Below are positions 36,036 to 45,143 of a stretch of DNA of 64,000 bases, in pieces. Source of the DNA: Candidatus Saccharibacteria bacterium oral taxon 488 (lineage in GTDB: Bacteria; Patescibacteriota; Saccharimonadia; Saccharimonadales; Saccharimonadaceae); the NCBI GenBank assembly GCA_010202645.1, contig CP047920.1, positions 682,001 through 746,000 on the forward strand, written 5' to 3'. Under the pieces are notes generated by a model. That model was not told where the DNA came from and made no database searches. It was given only the letters and a program-made list of their open reading frames with translations. The stretch's first letter is position 1. Each line of letters begins with the position of its first letter. The translations under genes were made by a program, and so were the position numbers.

Positions 36036-37432
36036 CACGACCTTGCCGCGCGCCTGGCCTGGCTACGCGCCCGCGTAAATCGCCTGGCAGCGTCTGACGA
36101 AAACATTAGCACCGCTACGATATTCAGCCCAATGAACAGCAGCGTACTGGCTGTCGACCAGGTTATCTTGCCGATGGTCAACGTGAATGAATTAGCGATA
36201 ACTGCCAGCCCAGATATCATCATCAACACCAGCCGCAATCGATTGCTACCGCTAAATGTCCGATTCACCAGCACGATGGTAATAATCACCCACACTGCGC
36301 CGAGGACAATTGATGAACCGATCAGCCAATTAGCAATCACCGCCGCGTCATTCACCTGACCATCCACCATCAGTTCAGCCACCGTCTGGCTATGAAATTG
36401 GTCAATCGCAAGTAATTCAACAACGGTATTGATGATACTGACCGCCAGCGCCGCAAACATTGCCACCACGCCAAACGCGATCTGTGGCGGCCGCCGACTC
36501 CAAAATTGTTGTATCAATGTGTCGTGTGCTACTGGCATCACCTCGTGCGAAGTAGCATCGAGAATCACCTCGTCGCGCTCCTCTATCAAGGACTGGTTGG
36601 CGCGCACTCGCCCGACCTCAAGCACTGGCAGATCGCCATCGGTCTGAATGGTGTCGCCGCCACCGTTACGCGAATGATACCCGGTGGAAAAATCTTTCAG
36701 AGTAGTCACTTCAATTGAGGCTCGCGCCTTGAGCGCTGACTGGACGATATAATCCCGCTCGATGTCAGTATTCTCATCAATCTTATGAGTGATTTGCAAG
36801 GTGAACAGACTAAAACCGACACTTCTGTCGTACGTGCCCGCCGCCAACCAGTCCACTCGGTGACCACCCGGCAGCAGCCAGCCTTGTGGACAACGCCAGA
36901 AACGCACGTGATGGCGCTTGCCGGGATTGCCGTCAACTTCCTGCTGGTAGGTAAAGTCCTGCCGCCGACCAAATAAAAACAGTGATGATACCGGCGCCTG
37001 CGGATAGCTACGCCGCGTCAATATTGCCACCATCATCCGCCACGACGAACGCACCGTGATCTCTTCTGCCAAGGTCCAGCCAGCCGCGGTCATCGCTTGA
37101 TGGACCTGTGCCTCCGAGCCGCGCAAGACTAGATTAACTGGATCACCGAGCAGTCCGTCCGCCGTCCGTGTCCGCCCGATGAAATAATTTGGTACGTACA
37201 AACTACTCAGGATACGATGCAGCCGCGGCAGTGCCAAGTAGGCCGTAATCAGCCACACCACCACAAACAGCCCGACCATCCACCAGCCGCCCGAATGCCA
37301 GCCCTCACGCCACACGAGCCATGCCAGCCAGAACGACGCCGCACTGGCTAATAAGAAAAAGATCTGGTCAAGCAACCCCGACAACGACCAAAACGGTCGC
37401 CTGAGCGAAAATGACGACTTCTTCGTCGCCAT
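36032..37432 (-). CDS. Membrane protein with LssY C-terminal domain
   Basis: 466 residues. Two N-terminal helices, a soluble LssY_C-type domain ([71 protein letters not shown]), then four more helices and a basic tail. LssY_C occurs in PAP2-type membrane proteins; its own role is not known. Starts one base after the guanylate kinase gene ends, so the two are co-transcribed. Its stop lies in the hrcA operator. Confidence 0.75.
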   Translation of the reverse strand: MATKKSSFSLRRPFWSLSGLLDQIFFLLASAASFWLAWLVWREGWHSGGWWMVGLFVVVWLITAYLALPRLHRILSSLYVPNYFIGRTRTADGLLGDPVNLVLRGSEAQVHQAMTAAGWTLAEEITVRSSWRMMVAILTRRSYPQAPVSSLFLFGRRQDFTYQQEVDGNPGKRHHVRFWRCPQGWLLPGGHRVDWLAAGTYDRSVGFSLFTLQITHKIDENTDIERDYIVQSALKARASIEVTTLKDFSTGYHSRNGGGDTIQTDGDLPVLEVGRVRANQSLIEERDEVILDATSHEVMPVAHDTLIQQFWSRRPPQIAFGVVAMFAALAVSIINTVVELLAIDQFHSQTVAELMVDGQVNDAAVIANWLIGSSIVLGAVWVIITIVLVNRTFSGSNRLRLVLMMISGLAVIANSFTLTIGKITWSTASTLLFIGLNIVAVLMFSSDAARRFTRARSQARRAARSC

Positions 37433-38152
37433 CTAGACCGTGTCCTCACCCATCAAATAATCAAGGAGATCCCGCGCTATCAACCGTGCCTCGTCATCAC
37501 GCCGATTAAACACGTCACCGCGCTCAATAATTTCGCCGCAAACCCGCACCGCCCGGGTCAAATCATCATTGATAATCACGTGATAATATGGCACTTCCAG
37601 CGCATGACTGAGCTCGGCGATGGCCGACTGGCGGCGTTTCGGCCAGGCCGCTTGAAACTCTGCTTCCGTCGCGTACCGCTGCTTCAATCGCTCCAGCCAT
37701 GTCGGATAATCCGGCGGCACGATAAAGATAGCGATACAGCCCGGCGCTAATTGCTCATACTCAGCCACGCCTTGTACGTCAATGTCGGTAATCGCCGTCT
37801 GGTGATGGTCGTGCGCCAGCTGTAGCTCGGCTGTCGAGGTGCCATACACCTTGCCGTGGACAAACTTGGCCTCAATGAACTGATGATTTCTGAGCATGGT
37901 CAGCGCTGTCGCTTGGTTAATAAAATGATAATCAACACCGTCGCGCTCTGGCTGACCGTTATTTGCCCGCGGCTCCCGTGTAGTGTGTGACACGATATCA
38001 CGAAATGACGGCGATCGCAACAACCGCCTTTTAATCGTATCCTTGCCTGCGCCGGAAATACCGGTCAGTAGCGCAATTTTGGTATCTCGTACTAGCGCGA
38101 TGGCCGCTTCGGTCGGCTGGTACTCCCTAATGACACGTTCAAGATCTGACAT
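37433..38152 (-). CDS. gmk: Guanylate kinase-like protein
   Basis: 239 residues. P-loop LLTGISGAGKDTIKRRLL, then SHTTREPRANNGQPERDGVD and YHFI as in guanylate kinases that turn GMP into GDP, a TDIDVQGVAEYE strand, and FIVPPDYPTWLERLKQR. It has an Asp after the P-loop Lys (GKD) where Ser/Thr is usual, and a longer C-terminus than E. coli Gmk (207). So it could act on another nucleotide. TATAAT is 6 bases before ATG. Confidence 0.8.
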   Translation of the reverse strand: MSDLERVIREYQPTEAAIALVRDTKIALLTGISGAGKDTIKRRLLRSPSFRDIVSHTTREPRANNGQPERDGVDYHFINQATALTMLRNHQFIEAKFVHGKVYGTSTAELQLAHDHHQTAITDIDVQGVAEYEQLAPGCIAIFIVPPDYPTWLERLKQRYATEAEFQAAWPKRRQSAIAELSHALEVPYYHVIINDDLTRAVRVCGEIIERGDVFNRRDDEARLIARDLLDYLMGEDTV

Positions 38153-38204
38153 ATGAGTATTATACCAGATTATTGACTAAGCTTCCGGGAGCAGCTGCGA
38201 CTTA

Positions 38205-39164
38205 CTATCTATGTACCATGTCCATCGCCCGAATGTGCGGCGGGCGGTGCGTTAGCTGAGGGCGGCGAGACGGCACAGCGATGTGAGCACGGGAATGAGC
38301 GGTGGCTTGCGGGTGGGTCAGCTCCTTTGGCTGCGGCGGTAATTTTGGCTGGGTTGGCAGCTGGTGTGGCTGGGATAGTGGGCGCTTGACAGTCGGTTGC
38401 GTATCAGCATGCGGCGTACTGGCACGAGGACTAGTATGCGGGCAGCAAGTGGTTGGTTTGGACGCCGCTTGGGGCGCTGTAACTGATGGTTGGTTTGGAC
38501 GCCGAGATGACGCAGCGGCTACGGGATTAAGCGGACGAGTCGGGCTCGAAGGCTGAGATGAAAGCGGTGGCTTCGTCAGCGGCGGGTGCGGCGGATGTGA
38601 TGAGAGCGGCTTGACTGGCTGAGCCTTGACGGAAGAAAGTTTGTTGAGCGGGCGCTTGGCCGGGGCCGGCGCCGAAGCAGTGGGCTTGATCAGTGAAGCG
38701 CGTGATGGTGAGAGGGCGTGCTTCGGCGGCTGGGGCTTGACGGACGGCTTGGTAAATGATGAGTTTCGCGAGCGCTGGACGTCACGCGGCGGCATAATGT
38801 CATGAAAGACTGCTGGTTTTTTAGGGTGAGGTTTAGCCGGTGGATTGAGAGCGGGAGTCTTTTGAGGAGCGGCAGAACGCGAGCGAGGTAACTGAGTAGC
38901 GGGTTGCGGCGACACGACGCGAGATGCAGCCGAAGGACGAGCCGGCTGCGCGGCTACAGTTTGCCGTTGAATACTATGACGCCGAGCCGGAGCGGAGTGA
39001 GGAGAACGTGGCGCGGGTGATGTGGGAGATGCGGCGGGTACTGAAGTAGCCACCGGGCGCTGACGCAACACTGATGCTTCCGCGTCAACATCTGATACCT
39101 CGCCCTTACGACGGTTGCCGAGCCGAGCTTTTTTGAATAGCTTCATCAACTTCATCAGCGCCAC
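38205..39164 (-). CDS. Proline-rich disordered basic protein
   Basis: 319 residues. A short amphipathic basic start (MKLMKLFKKARLGNRRKGEV) is followed by almost 280 residues of Pro, Ser, Ala, Thr, His, Lys and Arg with hardly any hydrophobic residue, so no globular fold. The start is either a GTG at 39164 or the ATG at 39155. A TATAAT-like box is about 95 bases upstream with a long leader. The low-complexity frame without stops over nearly 1 kb favours a real gene. Perhaps a wall-spanning or nucleoid-associated tail. Confidence 0.5.
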   Translation of the reverse strand: MALMKLMKLFKKARLGNRRKGEVSDVDAEASVLRQRPVATSVPAASPTSPAPRSPHSAPARRHSIQRQTVAAQPARPSAASRVVSPQPATQLPRSRSAAPQKTPALNPPAKPHPKKPAVFHDIMPPRDVQRSRNSSFTKPSVKPQPPKHALSPSRASLIKPTASAPAPAKRPLNKLSSVKAQPVKPLSSHPPHPPLTKPPLSSQPSSPTRPLNPVAAASSRRPNQPSVTAPQAASKPTTCCPHTSPRASTPHADTQPTVKRPLSQPHQLPTQPKLPPQPKELTHPQATAHSRAHIAVPSRRPQLTHRPPHIRAMDMVHR

Positions 39165-39298
39165 CCCATCCCTTGGGAGATGTCGATACCGAAAATGATT
39201 ACGGTCAGCTGGTCGATATGACTCTCCTTCCTCTGATTGATTCTGTCACCATTATACTGGTTATGCTTAGTGATTTCAAGCAGCGCACCGCCGAGCCG

Positions 39299-39756
39299 CT
39301 AGAGCAGCTCATCCAGTACCGATTGCCAATCAGGAAACTGCGGAGTACCGAAATGAATGTGCCAGCCAACAAACTCAGCAGCACCCCTGGCCGTCCGATC
39401 ATCAATCAAAAATCGCCGCGACTCAGCTGTTTGACTGACGAAAATATAACCTTACGATAGAAAATATTTTCCTGGCCATCGCCGCCAAAATACTTCTTCA
39501 CCCACGCCAGTTTATCGCCTAGCGCCGTCGGATTTTCCCATGGCGATGACGACAGGATGTATAGATCATACTTTTCCTTCAGCTTATCAACCGCCTCAAG
39601 GGCGCCCGGCATCGGATTCATCAATGCAAAAACACCCGGAATATTGTCATATTCACCCGCAAACTTCTCAAGCATCTCGGGCGGAACCTTCGTCAAAGCC
39701 GACGTGAAATCCACCAGCACGCCGTCCATATCAAGATAGATAATTGGTTTCTTCAT
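39299..39756 (-). pseudogene. 5'(3')-deoxyribonucleotidase (NT5C-like), frameshifted
   Basis: HAD phosphatase. The first frame runs from ATG 39756 to a stop at 39406: IIYLDMDGVLVDF with both HAD aspartates, and YDLYILSSSPWENPTA. The missing end continues at once in the next frame (LIDDRTARGAAEFVGWHIHF, GTPQFPDWQSVLDELL) to a stop at 39299, as in intact family members. The break is at a run of five T (- strand, near 39415); one added T restores the frame. AAGGAGG is 8 bases before ATG, and the gene follows lepA-C. Recent mutation, sequencing error or slippage are all possible. Confidence 0.75.
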
Positions 39757-39758
39757 GA

Positions 39759-40718
39759 TCAATCCCTCCTTAACATCACGGTAAATGCTTCTGACGGAAT
39801 TTCAACATTACCAAATTTCTTCATGCGCTTTTTACCCTTGGCCTGTTTAGCGAGGAGTTTTTTACGGCGCGACACGTCACCACCATAGAGCTTGGCGGTG
39901 ACATCTTTACGGTAAGCGCCGATGTTTTCGCGAGCGATGAATTTGCCACCAATCGCCGCCTGCAGTGCCACTTCAAAGCTCTGGCGCGGCACGACATCTT
40001 TCAGCTTCTTAACGATCTCGCGGCCCAAGCCTGGCGCCTCCGAACGATGACACATAACGCTGAGCGCATCGACCATCTCGCCCGCCACATAAAAATCCAC
40101 CCGTACCAAATCCTCCGGCTGATAACCCGCCAGTTCATAATTAAACGAGCCATAGCCGCTAGTTACCGACTTCAATTGATCATAAAAATCCGTCAGCAGA
40201 TTTGCCAGCGGCGCCGTAAAGGAAATCAGCGCCCGCTCGTCGATGTAGCTGAGGTTTTTCTGCCGGCCGCGCTTGGCGACAATCAGCTGAATCACCGCAC
40301 CGATGTAGTCCTGCGGCACCACAATTTCACCGTCAATCCACGGCTCGCGAACCTCGGTGATTTGTGCTGGGTCGGGCAGTTCACTGGCTGACTTGATGTC
40401 CAACTCCTCGCCGTTAGTCAGGCTGACTTGATAATCAGTACTCGGATTGGTGACAATGAGATCCAGATTATACTCGCGCTCCAGCCGCTCACGAATAATG
40501 TCCATGTGTAGCAAGCCGAGAAAGCCAATTCGCACACCATAACCCAGCACTGGCGAATTTTCCGGCTCAAACTGCAGCGCTGAATCGCTGAGGCTCAGCT
40601 TTTCGATAGCCTCTTTCAGATCATTGTAATCTTCGTTGGACACCGGGAAAAACCCCGCGTAGACGAAGGGTTTGACTTCTTTGTAGCCAGGGAGAGGCTG
40701 GACGGTAATATGAGACAT
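39759..40718 (-). CDS. lepA: LepA/EF4 C-terminal half (domains III, V, CTD)
   Basis: 319 residues. Starts with its own ATG directly before [18 protein letters not shown], the beginning of domain III of elongation factor 4, and runs to the end of the protein (VEIPSEAFTVMLRRD) with the CTD motif GGDVSRRKKLLAKQAKGKKR. No stop or frameshift. TATAAT is 11 bases upstream of ATG. The GTPase half is coded 7 kb away (47618-48589) on the same strand. EF4 remodels ribosomes during translocation; a two-chain form is inferred here. Confidence 0.88.
   Translation of the reverse strand: MSHITVQPLPGYKEVKPFVYAGFFPVSNEDYNDLKEAIEKLSLSDSALQFEPENSPVLGYGVRIGFLGLLHMDIIRERLEREYNLDLIVTNPSTDYQVSLTNGEELDIKSASELPDPAQITEVREPWIDGEIVVPQDYIGAVIQLIVAKRGRQKNLSYIDERALISFTAPLANLLTDFYDQLKSVTSGYGSFNYELAGYQPEDLVRVDFYVAGEMVDALSVMCHRSEAPGLGREIVKKLKDVVPRQSFEVALQAAIGGKFIARENIGAYRKDVTAKLYGGDVSRRKKLLAKQAKGKKRMKKFGNVEIPSEAFTVMLRRD
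40459..40658. repeat. 200-bp lepA segment, copy 1 (copy 2 at 44771-44970)
   Basis: These 200 bases are identical to 44771-44970, in the same orientation, 4312 bases apart. Similarity goes on with scattered changes to the start codons on one side and ends abruptly on the other, where copy 2 switches to the tail sequence of lepA-N. Identity over a coding stretch without silent changes means recent duplication or gene conversion. Confidence 0.95.
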
Positions 40719-40778
40719 TTACTTGGATAATTATACCATCAATTGCTAGATGATATAATGCCGCCGCTCGCTCGCTTC

Positions 40779-41253
40779 TTATGCAAGCGAACTGAGACCA
40801 AAATAATCTTGAATAAACTCTTGGGAATACTCATCTAAGTCGGTCAGTCGACCATACAATTTAACACCATGACACAGCCCTCTATCGGACGGCACCGCAT
40901 AAGCATTTGGTCGCGCATATGCAACGACTAGTGCTGAGTGAGGCGTTTTGCTGGTAAACCGTTCGCCAATAGCCTGCTGAATGGCGGAACAATCTTCTGG
41001 TTGAGTCTGCAAAGGGCTTGCACCAGCAGCAATGTCACGTGCTACATTGTGCGCATATAAATGAAAATCTGCGAAATGAACACCATCAGCACCAAACTGA
41101 AAGGTGCGATTACCCCGTGAAAGCTCCAGCGCCAATCGCGCCAAACTCAAGCCACGCCAATACTTATAACTCTCTCTCTGAATCTGGGACTACATCATAG
41201 ACAACAGACTCTCCAATATCATTCCTCAAGCGATTAAAATTCAGTTGACTCAT
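40779..41253 (-). pseudogene. Hypothetical gene broken at an (AG)5 tract
   Basis: The first frame (ATG 41253) gives MSQLNFNRLRNDIGESVVYD, VVPDSEREL, stop. The second frame, open to 40779, has no good start and continues SYKYWRGLSLARLALELSRG and about 120 more residues. They join across an AG dinucleotide run (41170-41179, five units on the - strand); six units would give one protein of about 157 residues. So it is either decayed or switched by repeat slippage. Family unknown. An alternative ATG at 41262 is in frame. Confidence 0.55.
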
Positions 41254-41407
41254 GGCTTGCATTTTATCATAATATTATTTATTTGTCAATCATAGCTATC
41301 GGTGGTTCGGTAGCCTATTTGATAGTAAGTGCTTCGCCATTTGTCAAGCTTACTGAGCAATCAGCACTGAGCTGGACAGCGATTGATTCTGACATAACTC
41401 AGCAATC

Positions 41408-41998
41408 TCATCTAGCAGCCTGGCGACTTTTCTCAAGCATCTCAGCAATCTTCGCTTGTTGCTTGGGGCTGTAGAAATAGCCTAACGCTTTACTCATACC
41501 ACCGCCTTTCCCCTTAGCACGGTATCGTGACGGCTGTCCAAAATTGGGGTCGTTCCTTATTAAACTATCAACTACCCTATCAAATCGAGGGGCGCTACAA
41601 TGTAACTCACGCATGATCTCTTTTTTTACTCGATACCCTTCAGGAGCCGACTTCGTATAGCCTTCACTTCTGAGATACTTACCTATCTTATCAACTTGCT
41701 CCGGTGACAAGCCTTCACGAATTCTCACCTGACCACTTTCAGCGTGAAATCTATAGATTTCACGCTGTAGGTTCAGTGAATCTATGGCATCTCTCACCAA
41801 TTTCAAACTCACCCCAAGGCGCTTTGTTGCCGTACTTATCATGACATATCCCTCTGGTGATGGAGGTGCAAATAACCCATTCTCCTGTGCTTTTCTCATA
41901 ATCATTGCCTGCTGCTCCGGACTATAGAACTCGTAGACTCGAAAGTAACCATCAGATAGCGCACTGACTTCTTTAAGCTCTACTACTATCCTCGCCAT
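41408..41998 (-). CDS. Protein with repeated winged-helix-like modules
   Basis: About 196 residues. A module of about 65 residues occurs twice and begins a third time: YEFYSPEQQAMIMRKAQENG, IREGLSPEQVDKIGKYLRSE and FYSPKQQAKIAEMLEKSRQ. Within the first two, PEGYVMISTATKRLGVSLKL and APEGYRVKKEIMRELHCSAP look like helix-turn-helix units. So it probably binds DNA. Start at 41998, with GGGAG 8 bases upstream. Family not recognised. Lies in cassette B of the lepA island. Confidence 0.6.
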   Translation of the reverse strand: MARIVVELKEVSALSDGYFRVYEFYSPEQQAMIMRKAQENGLFAPPSPEGYVMISTATKRLGVSLKLVRDAIDSLNLQREIYRFHAESGQVRIREGLSPEQVDKIGKYLRSEGYTKSAPEGYRVKKEIMRELHCSAPRFDRVVDSLIRNDPNFGQPSRYRAKGKGGGMSKALGYFYSPKQQAKIAEMLEKSRQAAR

Positions 41999-42077
41999 GG
42001 TCACATCTCCCACACGTAGCTTCTTAGCAAGGGCGGGGGAAAGCCAAGGATCATACGCTTAGTAGTGACACATACAC

Positions 42078-42339
42078 TTATATCATATCCCCATTGGTGA
42101 ACGGAAGTAGAACGTCCAAAACGTCACGTCTGGAGTCCCAATCTGTACCCGAACACATTTTAACACCGCCGTGTACCGGTTCATCTTTGTCCTGGCTATC
42201 TTACACCGGCCCCGTGACCTGTATATTCTGCTATAGTTTGCTGGATTTGCGTGTGTCGTACTTGGCTTCACCATTGTTATCCAAAAGACAGCACAGCAGC
42301 CATCACGATACCTACCATAAATAATCCTGCCTTTTTCAT
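42078..42339 (-). pseudogene. Remnant of a small exported protein gene
   Basis: An ATG at 42339 with AGAAGG before it and TATAAT further up opens a clear signal peptide (MKKAGLFMVGIVMAAVLSFG), but a stop follows at once. The reading frames downstream have further stops; one ends in an acidic stretch (DSQDKDEPVHGG, then DWDSRRDVLDVLLPFTNGDM). A 95-residue open frame in another register shows no protein-like features. I read it as a decayed gene with intact promoter. Confidence 0.4.
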
Positions 42340-42489
42340 ATACCTTCTTTCTAATATTATACGACAGCACCGACTACACAAAACATAAGCTATTATTGTC
42401 AAGCAAGGCTTAGTTGGCCGCAAGCTTTAAAACTCTCTTTTCAGCGATCAGGCCACGCCATAGCTTACATTGGTTCACTGACAAATTAC

Positions 42490-43398
42490 TTATGAGAGCG
42501 CCAGCTCGCCAATACGCTTCCAAAACTGACGCAGAGCCTTGACGTCTACGCCTTCAACATCGTGGCTTGAAAGCACATCATGCCACGTACTCATCACAGC
42601 TCCATTATCTAGTAGACGGTACTTACTGAGCACCAAACCATGCGGCAGCCATGCCATGCTTATAACATCATCGTCGGCACATGGATTTTCCAATATATCA
42701 CGAGAGCAATCATATGTATCAACAATATTTCCTGGATCAATTGCTCCATAGTGCTTCCACTCTCCATAGCACAAATCAAAACCTAGTGGCAGAAGAGCCA
42801 TTTCCACGCCCTCTTCCACCTCATCTCTAGATGTCCGCATCTTCTCTACAAATAAATCCAGCGCTTGACGAGCAAGGATATCGAGCCAATCCGCCCCAAA
42901 CATCATCGAGTCGAAATACGCGTCAATTTTTCTACAATCTTCTTTACTGAGGTTATTCGGGTCGGTTTTGGCAGTATGCACCGTATCGTTTAAGTCATGA
43001 GGCGTGACGAGCATGGTGTCTATTATTTTTAGCTGTGGATCTATAGATAACATTTTTGCGCCATAGTGATAGGCATTTCTCAGATAAAGGCTCGAAAATA
43101 CGAACTGGTCAAGACCAAAATGGCGATCAAGCCCGTATGTATTAGTTCTACAGCCTGATAACCGACTACTTGGCAGTATCCCCCTCTCCATGAATCGCCC
43201 AGGGAAATCACCTGAGTCAGTATAGTGAAAAAGTGGCAATTGCTCAAGACACGCTCGTATCTCCTGAACAGCTAGCTGCTGGCCCCCTGATAAATCTCTC
43301 TGACTCTCCGGATGATTATGAAAATTATCGCGCAATCGACCAGCATCAACATATTGCGCCATTCTTTCTGGCAGAACAAGCGCCTCGCTAGATGACAC
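42490..43398 (-). CDS. Hypothetical protein, possible ADP-ribosyltransferase-like fold
   Basis: 302 residues, soluble. PLFHYTDSGDFPGRFMERGI, then LPSSRLSG and a serine-bearing strand (DQFVFSSLYLRNAYHYG) resemble the H-Y-T opening and later strands of DarT/Arr-type ADP-ribosyltransferases, but the final catalytic Glu cannot be placed. The rest is acidic and helical. Located in the lepA island, where toxin or defence genes would be expected. Assignment is weak. Confidence 0.55.
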   Translation of the reverse strand: MSSSEALVLPERMAQYVDAGRLRDNFHNHPESQRDLSGGQQLAVQEIRACLEQLPLFHYTDSGDFPGRFMERGILPSSRLSGCRTNTYGLDRHFGLDQFVFSSLYLRNAYHYGAKMLSIDPQLKIIDTMLVTPHDLNDTVHTAKTDPNNLSKEDCRKIDAYFDSMMFGADWLDILARQALDLFVEKMRTSRDEVEEGVEMALLPLGFDLCYGEWKHYGAIDPGNIVDTYDCSRDILENPCADDDVISMAWLPHGLVLSKYRLLDNGAVMSTWHDVLSSHDVEGVDVKALRQFWKRIGELALS

Positions 43399-43554
43399 GC
43401 CGCCAATCCTTCTGGATCTTAAAACTGAGAAAGCTCATACAAAAACCTGCCAGCATCATAGTAAATCAAATTATAGCATAGCGCTTACTTTTTGTCAAAT
43501 AAACTACCTGCTAGTCAAGTCAGCTGGTACGGAAGACTTATCCCGCTGGCACAC

Positions 43555-43682
43555 TCTCTTGATCGTGTACTTCTCGAAATATGCTTCCACCACGTTGACC
43601 AAACTTTATCCCAGCCCTTTTCGCGACACGTATCCGCGGGGTGCTTTTGCAATTCAGTTAGGCCAATTGTTTGTGGATTCAT
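43555..43682 (-). pseudogene. Remnant of a mazG gene with internal deletion
   Basis: Begins like the intact mazG at 46004 (MNPQTIGLTELQKHPADTCR, EKGWDK) with the same kind of ribosome site before it. It then jumps, out of frame, to the counterpart of the MazG end (VNVVEAYFEKYTIK against VNLAEVYFEKHKIN). About 80 codons holding the active site are missing. It shows that the two cassettes of the island share ancestry. Confidence 0.8.
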
Positions 43683-43716
43683 GGTTTACTCCTCGGTTAT
43701 AAAAGCTACATCACTT

Positions 43717-43967
43717 CTACAGTACTGCATCCAGCAAATCCTTCAACTCCTTGCCGTCAAAACAAAAGTAAGCTGCGCCTTGATACGCGCCGCTATCATT
43801 AACTGATTTTTATCCTCAAATATTTTTCGTACCAGCAGCGACAAAAATCACCCCTGCTCACCATGTTCAACTTCACGCTCGCCAACATTTTTTGCTCCGA
43901 TTGTTTTATCTTTGAGAAAGACAATCTCGTCATCATACTTACGCTTAGTACTATCGAGCTGCTCCAT
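43717..43967 (-). pseudogene. Small frame and decayed gene pieces upstream of the mazG remnant
   Basis: A 39-codon frame (43967-43848) reads MEQLDSTKRKYDDEIVFLKD and stops after EHGEQG; TATGAT is 8 bases before its ATG. Past the stop another frame carries protein-like AYQGAAYFCFDGKELKDLLD and ends at 43717. The pieces look like one gene broken by several mutations, but I cannot name it. Confidence 0.35.
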
Positions 43968-44009
43968 GCGCCATAATCATAGTTTATTCTACTATCTTAG
44001 GCGCCTGAT

Positions 44010-44690
44010 CTACTGCGCCTTCGGCAAAAAACCGCGCGCCACGAGCGCCTGCCAAGCCGTGTCTGCCGAGAGAGATGACGGCTGAGGCGTTGAAAATCCC
44101 TTAGCAGGATAGGTCCTTATCCGCTCGTAATCACCCAGCATCAACGTCAGCATCATGGCAGCACTGCCATAGGTTACCTCGTATAAGCGATAATATGCCT
44201 CTAATGTTGTCGGCTGACTCGTTACATACAGTCGCGGCCGTGGGTGCGGCCACTGAGCCTCGGCAGTTGCCAAAAATCGACGCGTCATATATGGTTTATG
44301 AACCAAGATAATGTCCTTACTCTGAATCATCATCTCTGCCAGCAGCCGAGCCGAACGGGTGATATTTTCACCGGTGTTGGCGGCTTGATGCTCAAACAGG
44401 ATTGCCGAGTTCGGCACCGCCAAACGTTGGAGCTGTCGCCCTAACAGTGTCGCTTCGGTTTCCGTGGCCCCATGATAGGGATTAGCAAATCCCGACACCA
44501 CAATCCATGGACTAACGCTTGCATGATATAGCTCGGCCGCTCGCTCAGCACTATCGATCATAGCTCCCGCACCGCCGATCACGATAGCATCCGCCCGCGC
44601 CGGTAGCCGACTCTCAACGCAAAGATACTCCCACAATACCTGGAGGTGATGCCAGTCTTGATCGGTGAGCGCTAGCTGGCTACGTGACAT
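44010..44690 (-). CDS. DUF218/YdcF family protein
   Basis: 226 residues. The DUF218 fold (YdcF, SanA, ElyC family) is seen in [55 protein letters not shown] and [20 protein letters not shown]. Members are linked to envelope metabolism and bind nucleotides; the reaction is unknown. No membrane anchor here, unlike ElyC. It overlaps the end of the lepA middle fragment by 11 bases, so both are on one transcript. Confidence 0.8.
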   Translation of the reverse strand: MSRSQLALTDQDWHHLQVLWEYLCVESRLPARADAIVIGGAGAMIDSAERAAELYHASVSPWIVVSGFANPYHGATETEATLLGRQLQRLAVPNSAILFEHQAANTGENITRSARLLAEMMIQSKDIILVHKPYMTRRFLATAEAQWPHPRPRLYVTSQPTTLEAYYRLYEVTYGSAAMMLTLMLGDYERIRTYPAKGFSTPQPSSLSADTAWQALVARGFLPKAQ

Positions 44691-45033
44691 GTATAAGCCC
44701 TTGAAGTTTCTTTAGCGTTACCGTATCACCCACCCGTGCTTCGTGCGTGGTTTTCAAGTTAGTGACGAGCAGATCCAGATTATACTCGCGCTCCAGCCGC
44801 TCACGAATAATGTCCATGTGTAGCAAGCCGAGAAAGCCAATTCGCACACCATAACCCAGCACTGGCGAATTTTCCGGCTCAAACTGCAGCGCTGAATCGC
44901 TGAGGCTCAGCTTTTCGATAGCCTCTTTCAGATCATTGTAATCTTCGTTGGACACCGGGAAAAACCCCGCATAAACGAAGGGTTTGACTTCTTTATAGCC
45001 GGGGAGGGGCTGGATGGCGATATTTTCAGTCAT
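44680..45033 (-). pseudogene. Chimeric middle fragment of lepA
   Basis: 117 codons, intact frame. The first about 90 residues copy the start of lepA-C ([20 protein letters not shown] to LEREYNLDL). Then, at VTN, it switches to the tail of lepA-N ([15 protein letters not shown]) and ends [10 protein letters not shown]. So it is head of domain III joined to end of domain II. It has its own TATAAT 11 bases before ATG, like lepA-C. Either a by-product of duplication or an expressed peptide; it cannot work as EF4. Confidence 0.85.
44771..44970. repeat. 200-bp lepA segment, copy 2 (copy 1 at 40459-40658)
   Basis: Identical to 40459-40658 base for base by direct reading. Beyond 44970 towards the start codon the two copies differ at several scattered positions, so the identical block is bounded by slightly diverged sequence, as expected after gene conversion. 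Confidence 0.95.
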
Positions 45034-45143
45034 AACTATGTGTTATTATATCAGCTCAGTGTTTTTGTATAAACGCACAGTAAATCGCTTCTTGCACACT
45101 CACTTATTCTCGGCGAATTATTCCTTACATACTGCGGTCTAAT

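Noticed and set aside
39160..39240. Short frame ending TVIIFGIDISQGMGWR before the proline-rich gene, with AAGGAG upstream
   Set aside because: No usable start codon at the right place; could be a coincidence in the leader.
42083..42370. 95-codon - strand open frame
   Set aside because: Composition is not protein-like and a signal-peptide start in another frame (ATG 42339) is better supported; I list the region as a pseudogene.
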